Assembly: GCA_946800325.1 (NCBI GenBank)
Contig: OX326959.1
Coordinates: 26,667,447-26,731,446, forward strand
DNA from: Luzula sylvatica
Taxonomy: Eukaryota; Streptophyta; Magnoliopsida; Poales; Juncaceae
DNA: 64,000 bases
Reading direction: 5' to 3'
Of this stretch, positions 36,250 to 48,703 are shown in pieces. A program made the position numbers and the translations under genes. The stretch's first letter is position 1, and each line of letters starts with the position of its first letter. The notes under the pieces were generated by a model. That model ran no database searches, was not told where the DNA came from, and was given only the letters and a program-made list of their open reading frames with translations.

Positions 36250-36424
36250 CTATAGCGCCGCTATGACCGCTATATTTGAACGCTTCATGCTATAGCGGTC
36301 CGCTATAGCGTTGCAGCAAAACAAAACGCTACAGAGCTAAATTCCGAAGCTATGCAGCATTTACCTCCTAAAATCCGCTATAGCGCGCTATAGCGTCACT
36401 GAAGCGCCGCTATTTAAAACACTG
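35382..36424. mobile_element. Non-autonomous hAT-like element, CGCTATAGCG family, copy 1
   Basis: Termini CAATGTTTTAAATAGCG and CGCTATTTAAAACACTG are inverted, flanked by perfect GTAAATAT repeats (35374-35381 and 36425-36432). GCGCTATAGCG-type palindromes crowd both ends. The 600-bp middle is a run of TTA/TAA microsatellites (about 35630-36250). A second copy is at 50029-50839. Confidence 0.9.
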
Positions 36425-36432
36425 GTAAATAT

Positions 36433-37343
36433 TAAACACTAACAAAAAAATTATTTCATAACAAAATTGTATAACTGGGGTGTGTCAAAAGAAAATTTAA
36501 TATTCTTTGTCATGTAGATATAAGATTTACCATCAACCATCTATTGTACGGTTTGAATTTAAAATATCAAAGATGACATGGATTAAGGATGATGTTTTAA
36601 ACTTGTTGTAAAATAATGACACACAAATTATTACATATAATATGATCTTAAAAAAAATAAAGCAAAAAATAATGAATGAGACCAAATCACTTCATCACAT
36701 CCAACGGTTCAAATGTCACGAGTGTTAAAATATAAAATTACATATATTTGGTAATTTCAACAAGAAGAGAGGTAATTTATGGTTACATTTTGGCGATAAT
36801 ATACAACAAAGTGAAGTGGTGAAGGATTTATTCGATAATTCTCCTCTCAGACTACCAGACGATCCTGAGACGAGTAAATTTTACTTTGCAAAATGGTCCT
36901 TGTATTTTTTACTTATTTATTATTTTTGCCACATAAACCGACATTGAATTTAGATCGCAATTGCCAATTGGTAGTCGACGAGAGCATCACGTGGTTCAAG
37001 CTTCTTGCAAACCTTGCTTCTACAAATATCTAGTGTCTAGTTTTCAGAGTATTTATTTAATTAACTTTTTCATAGATGTAATCCTGACCCTACATTCTTA
37101 CAAGGGTATTTTTGAAAAACAAGAAATATAACCGGTTGTTTAATAGTTCAAGATGAAAAAGTTATGTAAATTCTACCGACTTTAATTTTCGGGAATGATA
37201 ATTACTAAAAGATGCATTGAATATACTTTTAAGTTATTCTGTGTCACAAAGTAAATAATTATGTATGTAACAAATAATATTTAAGACCCATAGTATTGAT
37301 ATTATGTTATATTTAAGTTATTTTGTTATGAAAATAATGCACA
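36433..37343. other. AT-rich intergenic DNA
   Basis: Continuation of the dispersed repeat to about 36740, then unassigned AT-rich DNA. No gene. Confidence 0.4.
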
Positions 37344-39412
37344 CTAGCATTACCCCCGAGCAATTGCGCGGGGCTGTTCGGGTTTATAAGTAATGTAGTT
37401 GAAAAAAATTGTTGTTCTTTTTTTGTATGTGATTTTCATTTTGTAATCATTATTATATGTGTAATTTAGTGTGTTGTGTGCGAGTGAAATTTTGTAGCAA
37501 AAATCGTTTGAAAATTTTAAGAGCCGGATTTCTTGAATAATTCAAACGGTTATTGCTAAAAAAATTATCTATATTTTATACTTCATAAGTAAAATAAGGA
37601 AAAATAACGAATGAGTCGTCATGAAATTTATTAAGAACATAATAGTTCAGAAAACATTGCTGAAAAAAAGAGTGTTTTTAATTTCACAAATCTTTAATTT
37701 CGCTACATATTTAGTACAAATATTTTTCGTCCTTTGTGTGGTCAGCCAACAACAAAGTTTGACGATGTCATCGCTAACCGTTTCGTTCGAATCTTTAATT
37801 TAAATTATGTCATGATTATTCGCACATCCATGATTTGGTATATTTTTAACCCCCTAATTTTTTTTGGATATTATAAAAAATTCTCTATCTTTTCGTAAAC
37901 TCCAAAAAAAAAAAAACTCTTTACCAAACTTTTATTTTAAAATACTCCTTATGAATGATATTAATTTTTTTTTTCCAAAATACCCTCCAAATCTCATATG
38001 TAATAATTAAAACTTATTTTTGTTATTTTTTATTAATTTTAAGAAAATTCATAAACACTTCTTAACACGTAGTGATTTAAAAAAATTTAAATTATTACAT
38101 ATTTTGTTTATATAATTTTAATATTACATTCTTTATTCATAAAAAAACTAACATTAAATGATAATAAATAAACACCTTGCAAATATATTCATAGAAAATA
38201 TCTATTTAAACATCTATTTTTTATTTTAGTTTTCTTTTTATGTATTTTTTAATAGTTTTGTGATATTTTATTTTTAAATATTTGCAAGATGTTCTTTTAT
38301 TAATATTGTTCAACTTATTATAATTTTATTTTAGTTTTTCAAGAAAAATAATAAAGGACCAAAATATAAATTTTAAAACTTCGGAGGACAGAAATGCAAA
38401 TATAAAGGACCAAAATGTGAAAAAAGGACAAAAATATAATTTTTTTTAAAAAATATGACCAATTTGAGGCCCCTGGACTAAAATGTAAATTTCAAAACTT
38501 CGAAGGGCCAAAATACAAATATAAAGGACCAAAATGAGAAAAAAAAAGGACAAAAATGTAAATTTTTTTCGAAAAAAGGACCAAAATGTAAATTTTTTCG
38601 AAAAAAAGACCAATTTGTAAATCAAAAAGGACCAAAATATAAAAAAAAAAATTAAAGGACCGAAATGGAATTTTTTTTTTACAAATAGGCCCCTGGTGAC
38701 GTGGCTGCACCAGGCAAGAAAAATAATAAAGGACCAAAATGTAAATTTTAAAACTTCGAAGGACCAAAATGCAAATATAAAGGACCGAAATGTGATAAAA
38801 AAGAACCAAAATGTAATTTGTTTTAAAAAACAGGACCAATTTGAGGCCCCTGGACCAAAATTTGAATATTAAAATTTCGAAGGACCAAAATGCAAATATA
38901 AAGGACCAAAATGTAAAAAAGAAGGACCAAAATGTAAATTTTTTTTTTAAAAAATGACCAATTTGTAAATCAAAAAGGACCAAAATGTAATACAAATATT
39001 TTTTTTTACAAATAGACCCCTGGTGACGTGGCTGCCTGGACTAAAATGTAAATTTCAAAACTTCGAAGGGCCAAAATGCAAATATAAAGGACCAAAATGT
39101 AATTTTTTTTCGAAAAAAGGACCAAAATGCAAATATAAAGGACCGAAATGTGATAAAGAAGGACCAAAATGTAATTTTTTTTAAAAACAGGACCAATTTG
39201 AGGCCCCTGGACCAAAATGTGAATATTAAAAATTCGAAGGACCAAAATGCAAATATAAAGGACCAAAATCTAATTTTTTTTTTAAAAAAATGACCAATTT
39301 GTAAATTAAAAAGGACCAAAATGTAAATTTTTTTTTTTTTTTACGAATATGCTCCTGGTGACGTGGCTGCACCAGGAGGCAGCAAATCCCCTTGCATTAG
39401 TATATAGATAGA
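37344..39412 (-). mobile_element. Non-autonomous Helitron with full-length termini, ~2.07 kb
   Basis: On the minus strand it begins TCTATCTATATACTAATGC after a host A (or four bases inside, at a second TC) and ends with the hairpin CCCCGCGCAATTGCTCGGGG (37354-37373), GTAATGCTAG and a host T. This fits Helitron insertion between A and T without target duplication. The right half (about 38350-39390) is an array of GGACCAAAATGT words with three copies of CCTGGTGACGTGGCTGC. It has no Rep/helicase, so it would depend on an autonomous partner. Confidence 0.85.
38350..39390. repeat. Tandem array inside the Helitron: GGACCAAAATGTAAAT units
   Basis: More than 25 copies of GGACC(A/G)AAATG spaced 20-35 bp apart, organised in larger units of about 310-330 bp ending CCCCTGGTGACGTGGCTGC (about 38692, 39016 and 39353). 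The long frames rich in F/W/S here are artefacts of this array. Confidence 0.9.
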
Positions 39413-40885
39413 TTCCAATTATGCAGCGCATGGATATACTATAATTTGCATTTTTAATACACATTTCCTACTTAATATGTGCATTTAAATTATGATACGT
39501 GGACATTAAAAATAATACATGTGCATTCAAAATAGTTTTACTTTGCATTCAAATAATTAATAAACAATTAAAATGTTACTGTGAAATAAAACATAGTGCA
39601 TTAATATTCGAAATAATACATTATCCACGTAAACAATGTATAGTTGTTGAATAATATATTGAAAATAAAAATAATAAAGTATAACTAAAATACATATATG
39701 AGCATTAAAAATAATATGTTAGAGAATAAAAATGGATATGATTAAGTAAACACGTTTTAGAATTAAAATATAATGTATTACACTAAAATTGATATAATAA
39801 AATTAAATTAGAACTTCCTTGTTGAAAACATCATCCATTTCTCATTTCCCCAAGGCAAGACAAGACCACATGTGTTAAAAACTATATCGCACAGATACGG
39901 ATACAAGTATTTTATCCAATACGATACATAACGAAAAATTTCATTAAAATAAATAAAATCAATCAAACATAATCAAGTATCACGAAAATATCATAAAAAT
40001 ATCATAGACCTATTATAGAAGTATCATATCTAATTTCATATAAAATATTATAAACCGAAATATATAATGGGCTGAAGTATTTTAAACTGGTACATTTTCA
40101 ATGTTATACTAATTGAAAATAATAAATTGTCACTAAGATTTATTTATTAAAACTAAGAACGTACATGAACATTAAAAATAATAATATGTGGCGACAAAAA
40201 AAATATATTTTCTTATAAAAATATATAAGTGCTAAAATATATAGTAAAGGAAATATTAAAATATATAAAAGTAACATATTATTATTATATATATTATATA
40301 TTATAAAAATTTTATGAAATTTTTAAAATTAATAAAAAATACCAGAAATGAATTTTTAGTTGTTAATATGAAAATAAAAGGATATTTTGGTCCAAACTTT
40401 TTAACACCTTTTAACACCGTTCAAAGTTACTTTGAACCCACGTGGAGTATTTGAAAATAAAAATTTGATTTGAGGATATTTTTATAAAATATCCAAAAGA
40501 TCGTTTTTTATAAGAGTTCCCTAAAGATAATAGTATATTAATATGAAAAATAATACATTAATATTCAAAATAGTTTATTACTGCTGAAAATAATATTTTC
40601 TCAAAGAAAATAATATATTAAAATTAATATTGTCACTAAAATTAATATTTTTAACCCTAAATTAATATATTCATGATGAGAGAATAGTCTGACAATATTG
40701 CACAGATACAAATTTCTATCAAGACTTTTTAAAAATAAAATTGTCACTAAAATTAATATTATAGACCCTAAAATAATATATTGTCATTGGAACCTGAAAA
40801 CTGGAATTTATATACAAAATCGAATTTTGGAGGATCAATGTGAGGGAAAAGTATAAATTTCCTAAAATAAAATGCTACTTTTAGT
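39413..40885. other. AT-rich intergenic DNA with a GATACG-family fragment
   Basis: No gene. GTTAAAAACTATATCGCAC followed by AGATACGGATACAAG (about 39875-39930) is a truncated copy of the family at 29866-30418. Confidence 0.5.
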
Positions 40886-42122
40886 TAGGGATGTCAATGG
40901 GTCGGGTTTGGGTATAGACTCACCAATACCCTTACCCATCTTAATCGGGTAATATCCATACCCGACCTGTCAACTAAACGGGTAATTTTATCCGCCCGTT
41001 TAGTTTCCGCGGATTTTCGGATTGCCCGCGGGAAATTTTATCCATACCTAAATATATACAAAAACATTAAAATATACTAACGAAAATTATATATTTTCAA
41101 ATTAAAATATCACCACGTAACATAATAATATCATAAAATACACAACAAATATTTTTAAGTAGAAATTGTATTATGAAATTAAAATTGGTCGAAACGTGAA
41201 ATAGTAGTAAAAAAACAAATAAATAAACGTAAATCTAGGAATTTATTTATTTTAGTTTTATTTACTAAACAAATAGAAAAAAATAAAAATAAATTGTATA
41301 ATAAAAAACAGTACACAAAAATAGATTAAAATCAGTACAAAACAGCAAAAAACAGCAAAAAATAATAAAAATAATATTAAAATATTAAAATAACTATGGT
41401 TATTAAGGTCCGGGTTCGGGTCGGATATACCTAGGGATGTCAATGGGTCGGGTAAAATCCGAAAAAATACCCGCGGGTCGGGTATTACCCGAAAAAAATA
41501 CTCGTTCCGGGTTCGGGTTCGGGGGTAAATTTTTACCCGCGGGTATACCCGAACCCGAAAAAATACCCGAACCCGAAAATACCCGAGAAATATCCGAAAA
41601 ATACCCGAAAATACTCAATGATATGAAAATTTGTGGTGTTTTATAGATTAATTATTTGTAATATTTGTATTTATAATGTATTTTGTACAAGTTGTTTATT
41701 TTATGTATACAAAATTGTTGGTGATTTTACATATTTTTATAATAATTTATATTAAAAAAAAGAATTTAGATTTTTTATTGATTATTTTCGGGTAACGGGT
41801 TCGGGTTCGGATATACCCGTTACCCGCGGGTTCGGGTTCGGGTTCGGGTTCGGATATGGTTTTTTATCCTAGGGTATTTTGGGTTCGGGTTCGGGTAACG
41901 GATATGGGGGAGGCTTATCCGAACCCGACCCACCCCGTTGACATCCCTAGGTATACCCACGGGTCGTGTACAACCTCATCCATACCCTACTCGTACCCGT
42001 GCCGGATATTTTTTTAATCAGGTAATACCCGACCCGCGGGTAGGTTTAATCGGGTATTCTCCGACCCGCCCGGGTCGGATACCCGTCGGACACGGATCTT
42101 ACCCAACCCATTGACATCCCTA
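40886..42122. mobile_element. Non-autonomous hAT-like element, TACCCG family, outer host element
   Basis: Termini TAGGGATGTCAATGGGTCGG and CCCATTGACATCCCTA are inverted, flanked by perfect CTTTTAGT repeats (40878-40885 and 42123-42130). Subterminal arrays of CGGGTA/TACCCG. It is interrupted by a younger member of the same family at 41432-41949. Confidence 0.9.
41432..41949. mobile_element. Nested hAT-like element of the same TACCCG family
   Basis: Termini TAGGGATGTCAATGGG and CCCGTTGACATCCCTA lie inside the outer element, flanked by GATATACC (41424-41431) and GGTATACC (41950-41957), an 8-bp duplication with one change. The interior has GGGTTCGGGTTCGGG runs. Confidence 0.88.
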
Positions 42123-42130
42123 CTTTTAGT

Positions 42131-43179
42131 GTTACTAATTGCACATATTGACAATATTGCACATATTGCCTTACTCCATCATTAGTGTTTCTAATTGCAC
42201 ATATACTAATTTCCAACGTTAATATACTAATCTCACATATTGACAATATTGCACAGATACAAATATTATGTTACTAATTATTATCTTGACACATCATCAA
42301 TTAAAACAAAACAAAAACACTTATTATGAAACAATATATCATGACGTTAATATATCATGACATTGTCAATATATTATTTCTTATACATGTGTATTGTTTT
42401 CATCGTTAATATACTATTTTTAGTGTTCATACATCATTCACTTTTATCATTATATAGTGTTTTCATCGTTAATTTATCATTAATATATCATGACGTTAAT
42501 ATATCACGACACTTGCATCATTTTGCAATGCTAATATACTATTTTCCACACCAATATACTAATTTTAGTGTGAGTACGTAGTATTTAGTGCAAATATACG
42601 TTTTTGTGTTAATTTATACTATTGTTTGCAATGTATTCATATTAAAAACAACACCAAAACGGATTCCAAAAATACCCCCAAATATTGATCATTATAAAAA
42701 TCATCCAACCTAAACAAAAATAAAGATGAAAAAATCAAAGTTTTTTCGTAAAATTTAAGAAATATTGATGCAAATGTACAAGCGTATGGTGTTTTGGATA
42801 TGTAAAGAAAAAAAATGTCTGTAAAAATGAATTTAGAAAACTAGATGAATTTGAAGATATTGTACAACCTCAACGAATTTTGCAAAAAACCGGATTTAGA
42901 TAAAAAAAATTCACATATTTGAAAATCTGATAGCAAGAAAAGGAAGAACTGAAAAATAGACTTCGGTTTTCACCGACAATTTGTCGATTTAGGGGTTCCA
43001 CCGGTGATTCGTCGATATTTACGGTGAAGAAAGACAATTCACATATTTTATGAGAAAGAGAACGAGATTAGTCGATCTCTGCCCGTGATTTGCAGAGAAA
43101 TCCAAGCTTGGTTGAGCTTAACTCCATGTGTAGGAAAGTAACTAGTAAAAAATATCTTGTTTGAATTTTTTTTTTTAAG
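42131..43179. other. AT-rich intergenic DNA with short dispersed words
   Basis: ATTGCACATATTGACAATATTGC and ATATATCATGACGTTAATATA-type words recur between 42130 and 42510. No gene. Confidence 0.4.
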
Positions 43180-43445
43180 AAAAGACAAGCACGATATGCG
43201 TTCGGTCGGATCTTCGTGTAGGTTCACTCCACCAAAACTCTTGTATGGAGGTCGAGTTGAAGATCACTCTAGAATCTACGTTTTGCCACACTTCCTTAGA
43301 AAAAGGGCATTGTACAAATAAATGATTGACCGTTTCGATGGGACCCGCACATAGCAAGCATACCGTGTCATGAGATCAACCTCGTTTTAGTAAATTGTCC
43401 GCCGTCAATATTCGATTGTTTAGCATCAACCACTCGAAAATACAA
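43180..43445 (-). pseudogene. LINE fragment: reverse-transcriptase zinc-binding (zf-RVT) domain
   Basis: The minus strand reads FEWLMLNNRILTADNLLKRG, an in-frame stop, then CLLCAGPIETVNHLFVQCPF and SKEVW, the CxxC...HxxxxC domain found after the reverse transcriptase in plant L1-type LINEs. Only this piece remains, with no poly(A) or target duplication visible. Confidence 0.82.
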
Positions 43446-44675
43446 ATCTTGTTTGAATTTTTAACAGACCATTTCTATCAACCTATCATAATTATCAGCT
43501 CATAAGGGGGCCTGCCCCCTGGCCCGCCACCCCCTACATTGGCCACTCGCCACTGAGTGTTGTTGACTTATGTATTTGTGTTAGATTTATAATTAAATTA
43601 CGTGATCATATCATTACTAAAATGGAAAATAGGACAAAAAATAAATAAAGCAGTTCTGAACTAAATAACAAAAGTAAATTAAATATTACAGGTCCAGATA
43701 ACATGAACTACATAAAGAACTTATTACAACAAATATAGGTCTCTTAACATTACATTTATAAAAACATCAAAGTCACTCCTCTATAACCCTAGAGAGAGTG
43801 GGTTTTTTTTTGGGTGGGCGTGGGTTTTCAAGGGGGTTTGGGGTGTGGCCTAACCATGGAATTTGCTTGAGGATGAAATGTTAGATGGGCCCAAAAGAAC
43901 AAAAATCTCTCTCTGGGCCCTTGAATAAAAAATGAATTGAATCTCAAATCCATTTTTGAAGATCCATTTGTTGAGTTAAAAAAGACAGGACTTGATAAAA
44001 ACCTGCCATTTGACATGGTTCCAAGCTCACCTTAGAGCCTTAACCACATGAATGCAAACAAATTAGAGAAGAAGAAGAAGAAAATATTAATGAATGTTGT
44101 TAACTTTCAAAATTTAACTACTACTAAAAATGTTTGGTAGAGGAATTATGTCACATGTCACCTAAACTTGACAGGAAGTCTTGTGAAGGTCTACTATTAG
44201 AAATATTAACTACGGTTTAGCTTTGTCCAAGAGGTTGCAACCAAATCACTTTTTTTGGTCACAAACTACAAGAAAAGAAAAGTGAGGTCCTAATTTAGAT
44301 AATGAAAAAGTTTAGAGGTCCTACTTGATGCACATGTGCACAGTTTGCAACTTTGCCCTAAAACTTGTGGTTTTCCAAAATTAATATCTAGGGCTGTCAA
44401 ATTAGGGTTTCCTATTTTTAGTCCCAAATTCTCTCTTTGGTCCTTAAGTCAAAATTATTTCCCCTAATTTTACATATTCTCTTTGTTAGTCAAATGACCC
44501 CAAAATTCGGGTCATTTATCCTTGCTTCGAGCCCATCCTAGGGCTAAAAAGCAATTCTAAAAGCCTAAGATCCACTTCTCAAGGCTTTCAAAGTTAAAAG
44601 TAGTATGTTTCTTTGGAATATAACATGCATGAGATTGATATAGAGAGAAAATGGAAGAGAGAGAGAGAACCATGG
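43446..44675. other. Intergenic, RNA-binding gene 3' side
   Basis: No other gene recognised. GC-skewed runs near 43500-43560 and 43800-43850 are unassigned. Confidence 0.4.
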
Positions 44676-46110
44676 TTAGGCCAAGGGTTGCTCCGGGGCG
44701 GCCGAAACCGCGAAATGAGAGGGAATGAGCCTAAATGGGTGAGAGACAGGCTGAACAGGAGACTGCAAAGCCGGAGGTGTAAGAGCCATCGTCATGCCTG
44801 ATTCAAGTAAATAAATTTTGTTAACATAATAAAATCATATTTAAAATTTTAAATACGAAAAATCTAAGCGTGTTTAACTGGCGAAAATTAAAATAGATTG
44901 AAATTATAAAACTATATAGTATCAAAATTAAATAAAAATATATACATGTGGCTAAATAAATGTGAAAAATAAAAATAACCTGGTTGAGCCGGTGGTGTAG
45001 GAGCGAGCGATAATGGATTTGCGTAATGCTGCGGAAAACCGGTAACTCCAGTTGTTGCGGTAGAAGCAACCGTGGAGTAATGAAACATCTGAGGATACTG
45101 CAAACCATAATTCTGACCACCATTGTAAGCGGTTCCCATTGCATTAGTGGTACCGCCTTGTCCGTACTGGTAATACGGGTAGTATGCAGTCGTACCAGTC
45201 ACCATGCCAGATGCACCTCCATATATTGGATATTGAGTCTGCGCGGCTGCACCTCCATAAATGTTGTAGTAGTTCTACACATGCAAATTAATATGATTAT
45301 TATATAATGTTAATTAGATAGTTGTATATATTTGAGCATCAACAAAATAATAGTATATGTTTTAGCATGAACAAATAAGGGCCCCGATATTAGTATGTAA
45401 GTTGTGCTTCTTCAATGACATAAAGATTTTCATTTCATCTATTAGGCGTGTCATGTATTCTAGTTTAATTATCTCGAATATTTATATTCTTTATTTTTAT
45501 AGAAAAAGGTGAGTTTTGCTGATTATTTGATATTGTTACCAATAAAATAGTCGTATATACACATGTATTTTATGCTCAGAAAGAAATGTGCACATAGAAA
45601 ATCTGAAAGATTTCATTTCATTTTGCATGCAAATTAATGTACTTGGGTACGTACCGTGGGGTAGGCATAGTCTGTAGAATACTGAGGATACCTGTAAATT
45701 GTCATGGAAAAAACAAATAAAATAAGTCAGTATATATACTATCTATGCATGTAAATGATTCATGAAATATAAAATTGTCAATGAAAAATGAGATTTAAAA
45801 GTTGCAGGAAATTTGTTTTTCTTTATTTAATTTTTTTAATCCATCTTTACACGAGAGATTGGTCAACCTGACTTCTGACAGGACATATATTCTTTCAATC
45901 TAAGTTCTAACAGAAATGCAGTAAGATAATATAATACATATTATAAAAAAACATATTAATATAATACATGCTTAATTATTACTAACAGTCTAACAGGCTG
46001 GTCAAGTTAATGATTACAGACATAAACAAGTCCGTGAGATAGATATTATAGCATAACCACTAACAGCCTAACAGGCTGCACATATGCTTAATTAATACAC
46101 ATAGTGCACG

Positions 46111-46147
<37 letters not shown>

Positions 46148-47569
46148 AAGAAGAAACACAGCCAGCTAAAAAGTGCTCAATGAATGAAGCAGATGCCATG
46201 TTACAAGCATGTGGCTTGCATGTGACAATAAAGTACCATTAACAAATTTATATAAGAAAAAATATGTGAATGAAAAGATGATATGAATAATTAAACATGA
46301 ATATACAGAAAAAAAAAAAGGATTTGTAAGTTTGAATATACCCATAGACATTGTAAGGGAAGGATAATGCAGCTTGTTGTTGCAGGCCGTAATATTGAGG
46401 AAGGCTATTAGCAGAAGCAAAAGCTGCAGTGTTTCCACCACCCACACCTTGTAGCATGTTCAATGATTTCACTGCCCTCACTCCTCCTCCTCCTCTATAG
46501 TTCCCTCCTGCATTGCATCCATGTTTTTCAATTTTATTCACTAAAAAATAGATTACAAGATAATAATATTGACAAAAAAGAACATTTCAGTTTGAGCATG
46601 AAATATTAACTTTACTCACCAATGGGTATTTTTCATTGAATAGTAATTTTCTATGTATTATGCTTATCATAAAAGTTAAACTTTGATTGTTTAGCCGTTA
46701 CAGAAATCTTTATAGCTTAAGTGCTTATCTTTTATTACTATTTCTTGTCAAACGTTCTTCTTACGATTCGCAAGTGAATTAATTTTAGCTAGTCGAACTC
46801 GATTAAATGTGCAAATTGTTTAACAAGTTTCTATTGACATCTGTAAATTAATCATCATTATTTTGTTATTAAATTTTGTAGGGAACTCTCCTTTCGAGTT
46901 TTAGAAATAATATTAGTTATGCTATGCTATTAGAAAACAACAAGGGGGAGAAGAAGCTCTAATGGAAGTTTGATAAGCTATAAGATTTTGTAATACCAAT
47001 TGATGTAAGAAAACAAAAAAGTAAAATCAAGGTTCGATCATAAAGAAAGAAAAAAAGGAAGGGAAGTACTTATGAGCATTCGATTATTCATATAAAACTA
47101 TTAATGAAGTTCATTGTTATTAATTTACTATAAATAAATAAATGAACATGGCTGTACCGTGTTGAGGAGTGGTAGGTCGAGATCTTTGAACTCCGAGTGA
47201 AGCGAGGTTACAATTCGCTCTTCTTCCGTCTATAACTGGAGCCGGATCCACACAAGCCCTCACCGCAGAGTCCGCTTCGCGAAAAGTAACCTAAATTTGC
47301 ATATAAAACCGATTAACAAATTACACAAAAAAATATTATTCATTTTACTTAATTAGTTTCAAGAAAAAAATACATACGAATCCGTAGCCTTTGGATCTTC
47401 CGGAGTTTTTGTCAGTGATGACCACAGCCTCTAAAATCTCACCAAATTGCTCGAAATACTTCCTCATCGTTTCTTTTTGAGTCTCCCATGCTAAGCCTCC
47501 TACAAACACCTTGGTGTATGTCGTGTCTCCGAATTGCATGTTATTATTTCCATTCATTTTTGGACTCAT
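44676..47569 (-). CDS. RRM RNA-binding protein (ARP1 / RBM24-38-like), 314 aa in six exons
   Basis: Single-RRM RNA-binding protein of the plant group that includes Arabidopsis ARP1. Minus-strand exons: 47569-47378, 47290-47158, 46507-46342, 45691-45655, 45274-44980, 44797-44676 (TAA); all borders are GT-AG and phases fit. The RRM covers about residues 18-95, with RNP2 KVFVGGLAW (20-28) and RNP1 [10 protein letters not shown] (58-67), the latter split by intron 1. The domain ends in the family sequence [13 protein letters not shown]. After it come a Gly-rich patch (GGNYRGGGG) and a low-complexity Tyr/Gly/Gln/Pro tail ([20 protein letters not shown]) typical of these proteins and probably disordered. 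Expected in nucleus or cytoplasm; RNA targets unknown. The last exon is short, and its end (PEQPLA) is less conserved, so the 3' end is the least certain part. A rearranged DNA copy of exon 1 and intron 2 sits at 60006-60410. Confidence 0.93.
46113..46145. repeat. (GA)n microsatellite in intron 3 of the RNA-binding gene
   Basis: About 16 GA units. Confidence 0.95.
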
Positions 47570-47722
47570 CTTCTCACCTCAATTCTAAGGCTTTCTTTCT
47601 TTTTGTTTCCCTTTCTTTTTCAAATTGAGCCTTGAATCTGTTTCTGTCTGCTATGCACAGCAAGAATTAATTTGAACGTTTGGATCTGATTTCAAAGGTT
47701 AGAGCTAGATTAGCAATGGCCA

Positions 47723-47726
<4 letters not shown>

Positions 47727-47775
<49 letters not shown>
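47727..47775. repeat. (GA)n microsatellite in the RNA-binding gene leader
   Basis: About 24 GA units; reads CT on the coding strand, between the TATA box and the ATG. Confidence 0.95.
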
Positions 47776-47779
<4 letters not shown>

Positions 47780-47828
47780 ATGAAAGGCAAGGAAAAGAGG
47801 GAGACAGTAGGACAGAGTGATAATAAGC

Positions 47829-47836
47829 ATTATATA
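47829..47836 (-). promoter_or_regulatory. TATA box of the RNA-binding protein gene
   Basis: TATATAAT on the minus strand, about 260 bp upstream of the ATG, with the CT-rich leader following. Confidence 0.55.
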
Positions 47837-47839
47837 CCA

Positions 47840-48669
47840 CCAACTTTTAGGGTTTTTACGATCTTTTGCAAGCATGTACCTCTAAGTTATTAAATTGTGC
47901 ATCACTGCATAAATTCAGAAATAATATTATGCACACAGATAAATCAAAACGAAATGTTAACAGGAGACCGGAACAAAATAATTCAATACAATTTTATCTA
48001 TATATTATATAGATTATACATAATATATATTAGGGTACATACATTTTTCTGTACTCTAGGAGTATATTTGCCTCCTATAGTTCCGTTCTTAATTATGTAT
48101 GTAATTTTCCTTCAATTTTTGACCGTTTCTTTTTCACAATCAATTACTTTTTTGAATAGTTTTTTTTTAAATAACAATTGATATAGTTTTGAACAATCAA
48201 AAGAATATATGCAAGCAACCTTTTTAATAGTGAAAATTGATATACAAAGTCGGAGACGATAAATGGATGATGAGGATCGAGTCCACTCTAAAAATTATAA
48301 ATTTAGCTATTATATATGTGTAATTTGATTTTTTTTAGATATGTTCTTATATAGTAGGTGTAAGAATTTTTGAAGTTCTCAAATAACTCAAAACCCTTAT
48401 ATAAATGTAAAATTTTATGATTAATAAATGAAATAGATGTAGCATACTCTATTATTTCTAAAAAACACAAATATTTGTATATGTTGGTTATGCCAATGTT
48501 GATAATAATAATATTTCTTTATTGATCAAGAAACTATGATTCGGCTACTAGTGGCGGAACCAAAAAAAATTGTGACAAAGGATGACGGGAACCTGATAAG
48601 GAGTCTCGAGAAGACTATTTTTAGCATATAATAGTATCGGACCTTCAAAAATCACCATAAAATAGTATT

Positions 48670-48703
<34 letters not shown>

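Noticed and set aside
35633..36250. Regularly spaced repeats that might suggest a CRISPR array
   Set aside because: Trinucleotide microsatellites without unique spacers, in a eukaryotic genome.
38492..39319. 167- and 92-codon frames rich in FWSF/ILVL
   Set aside because: Translations of the GGACCAAAATGT array within the Helitron.
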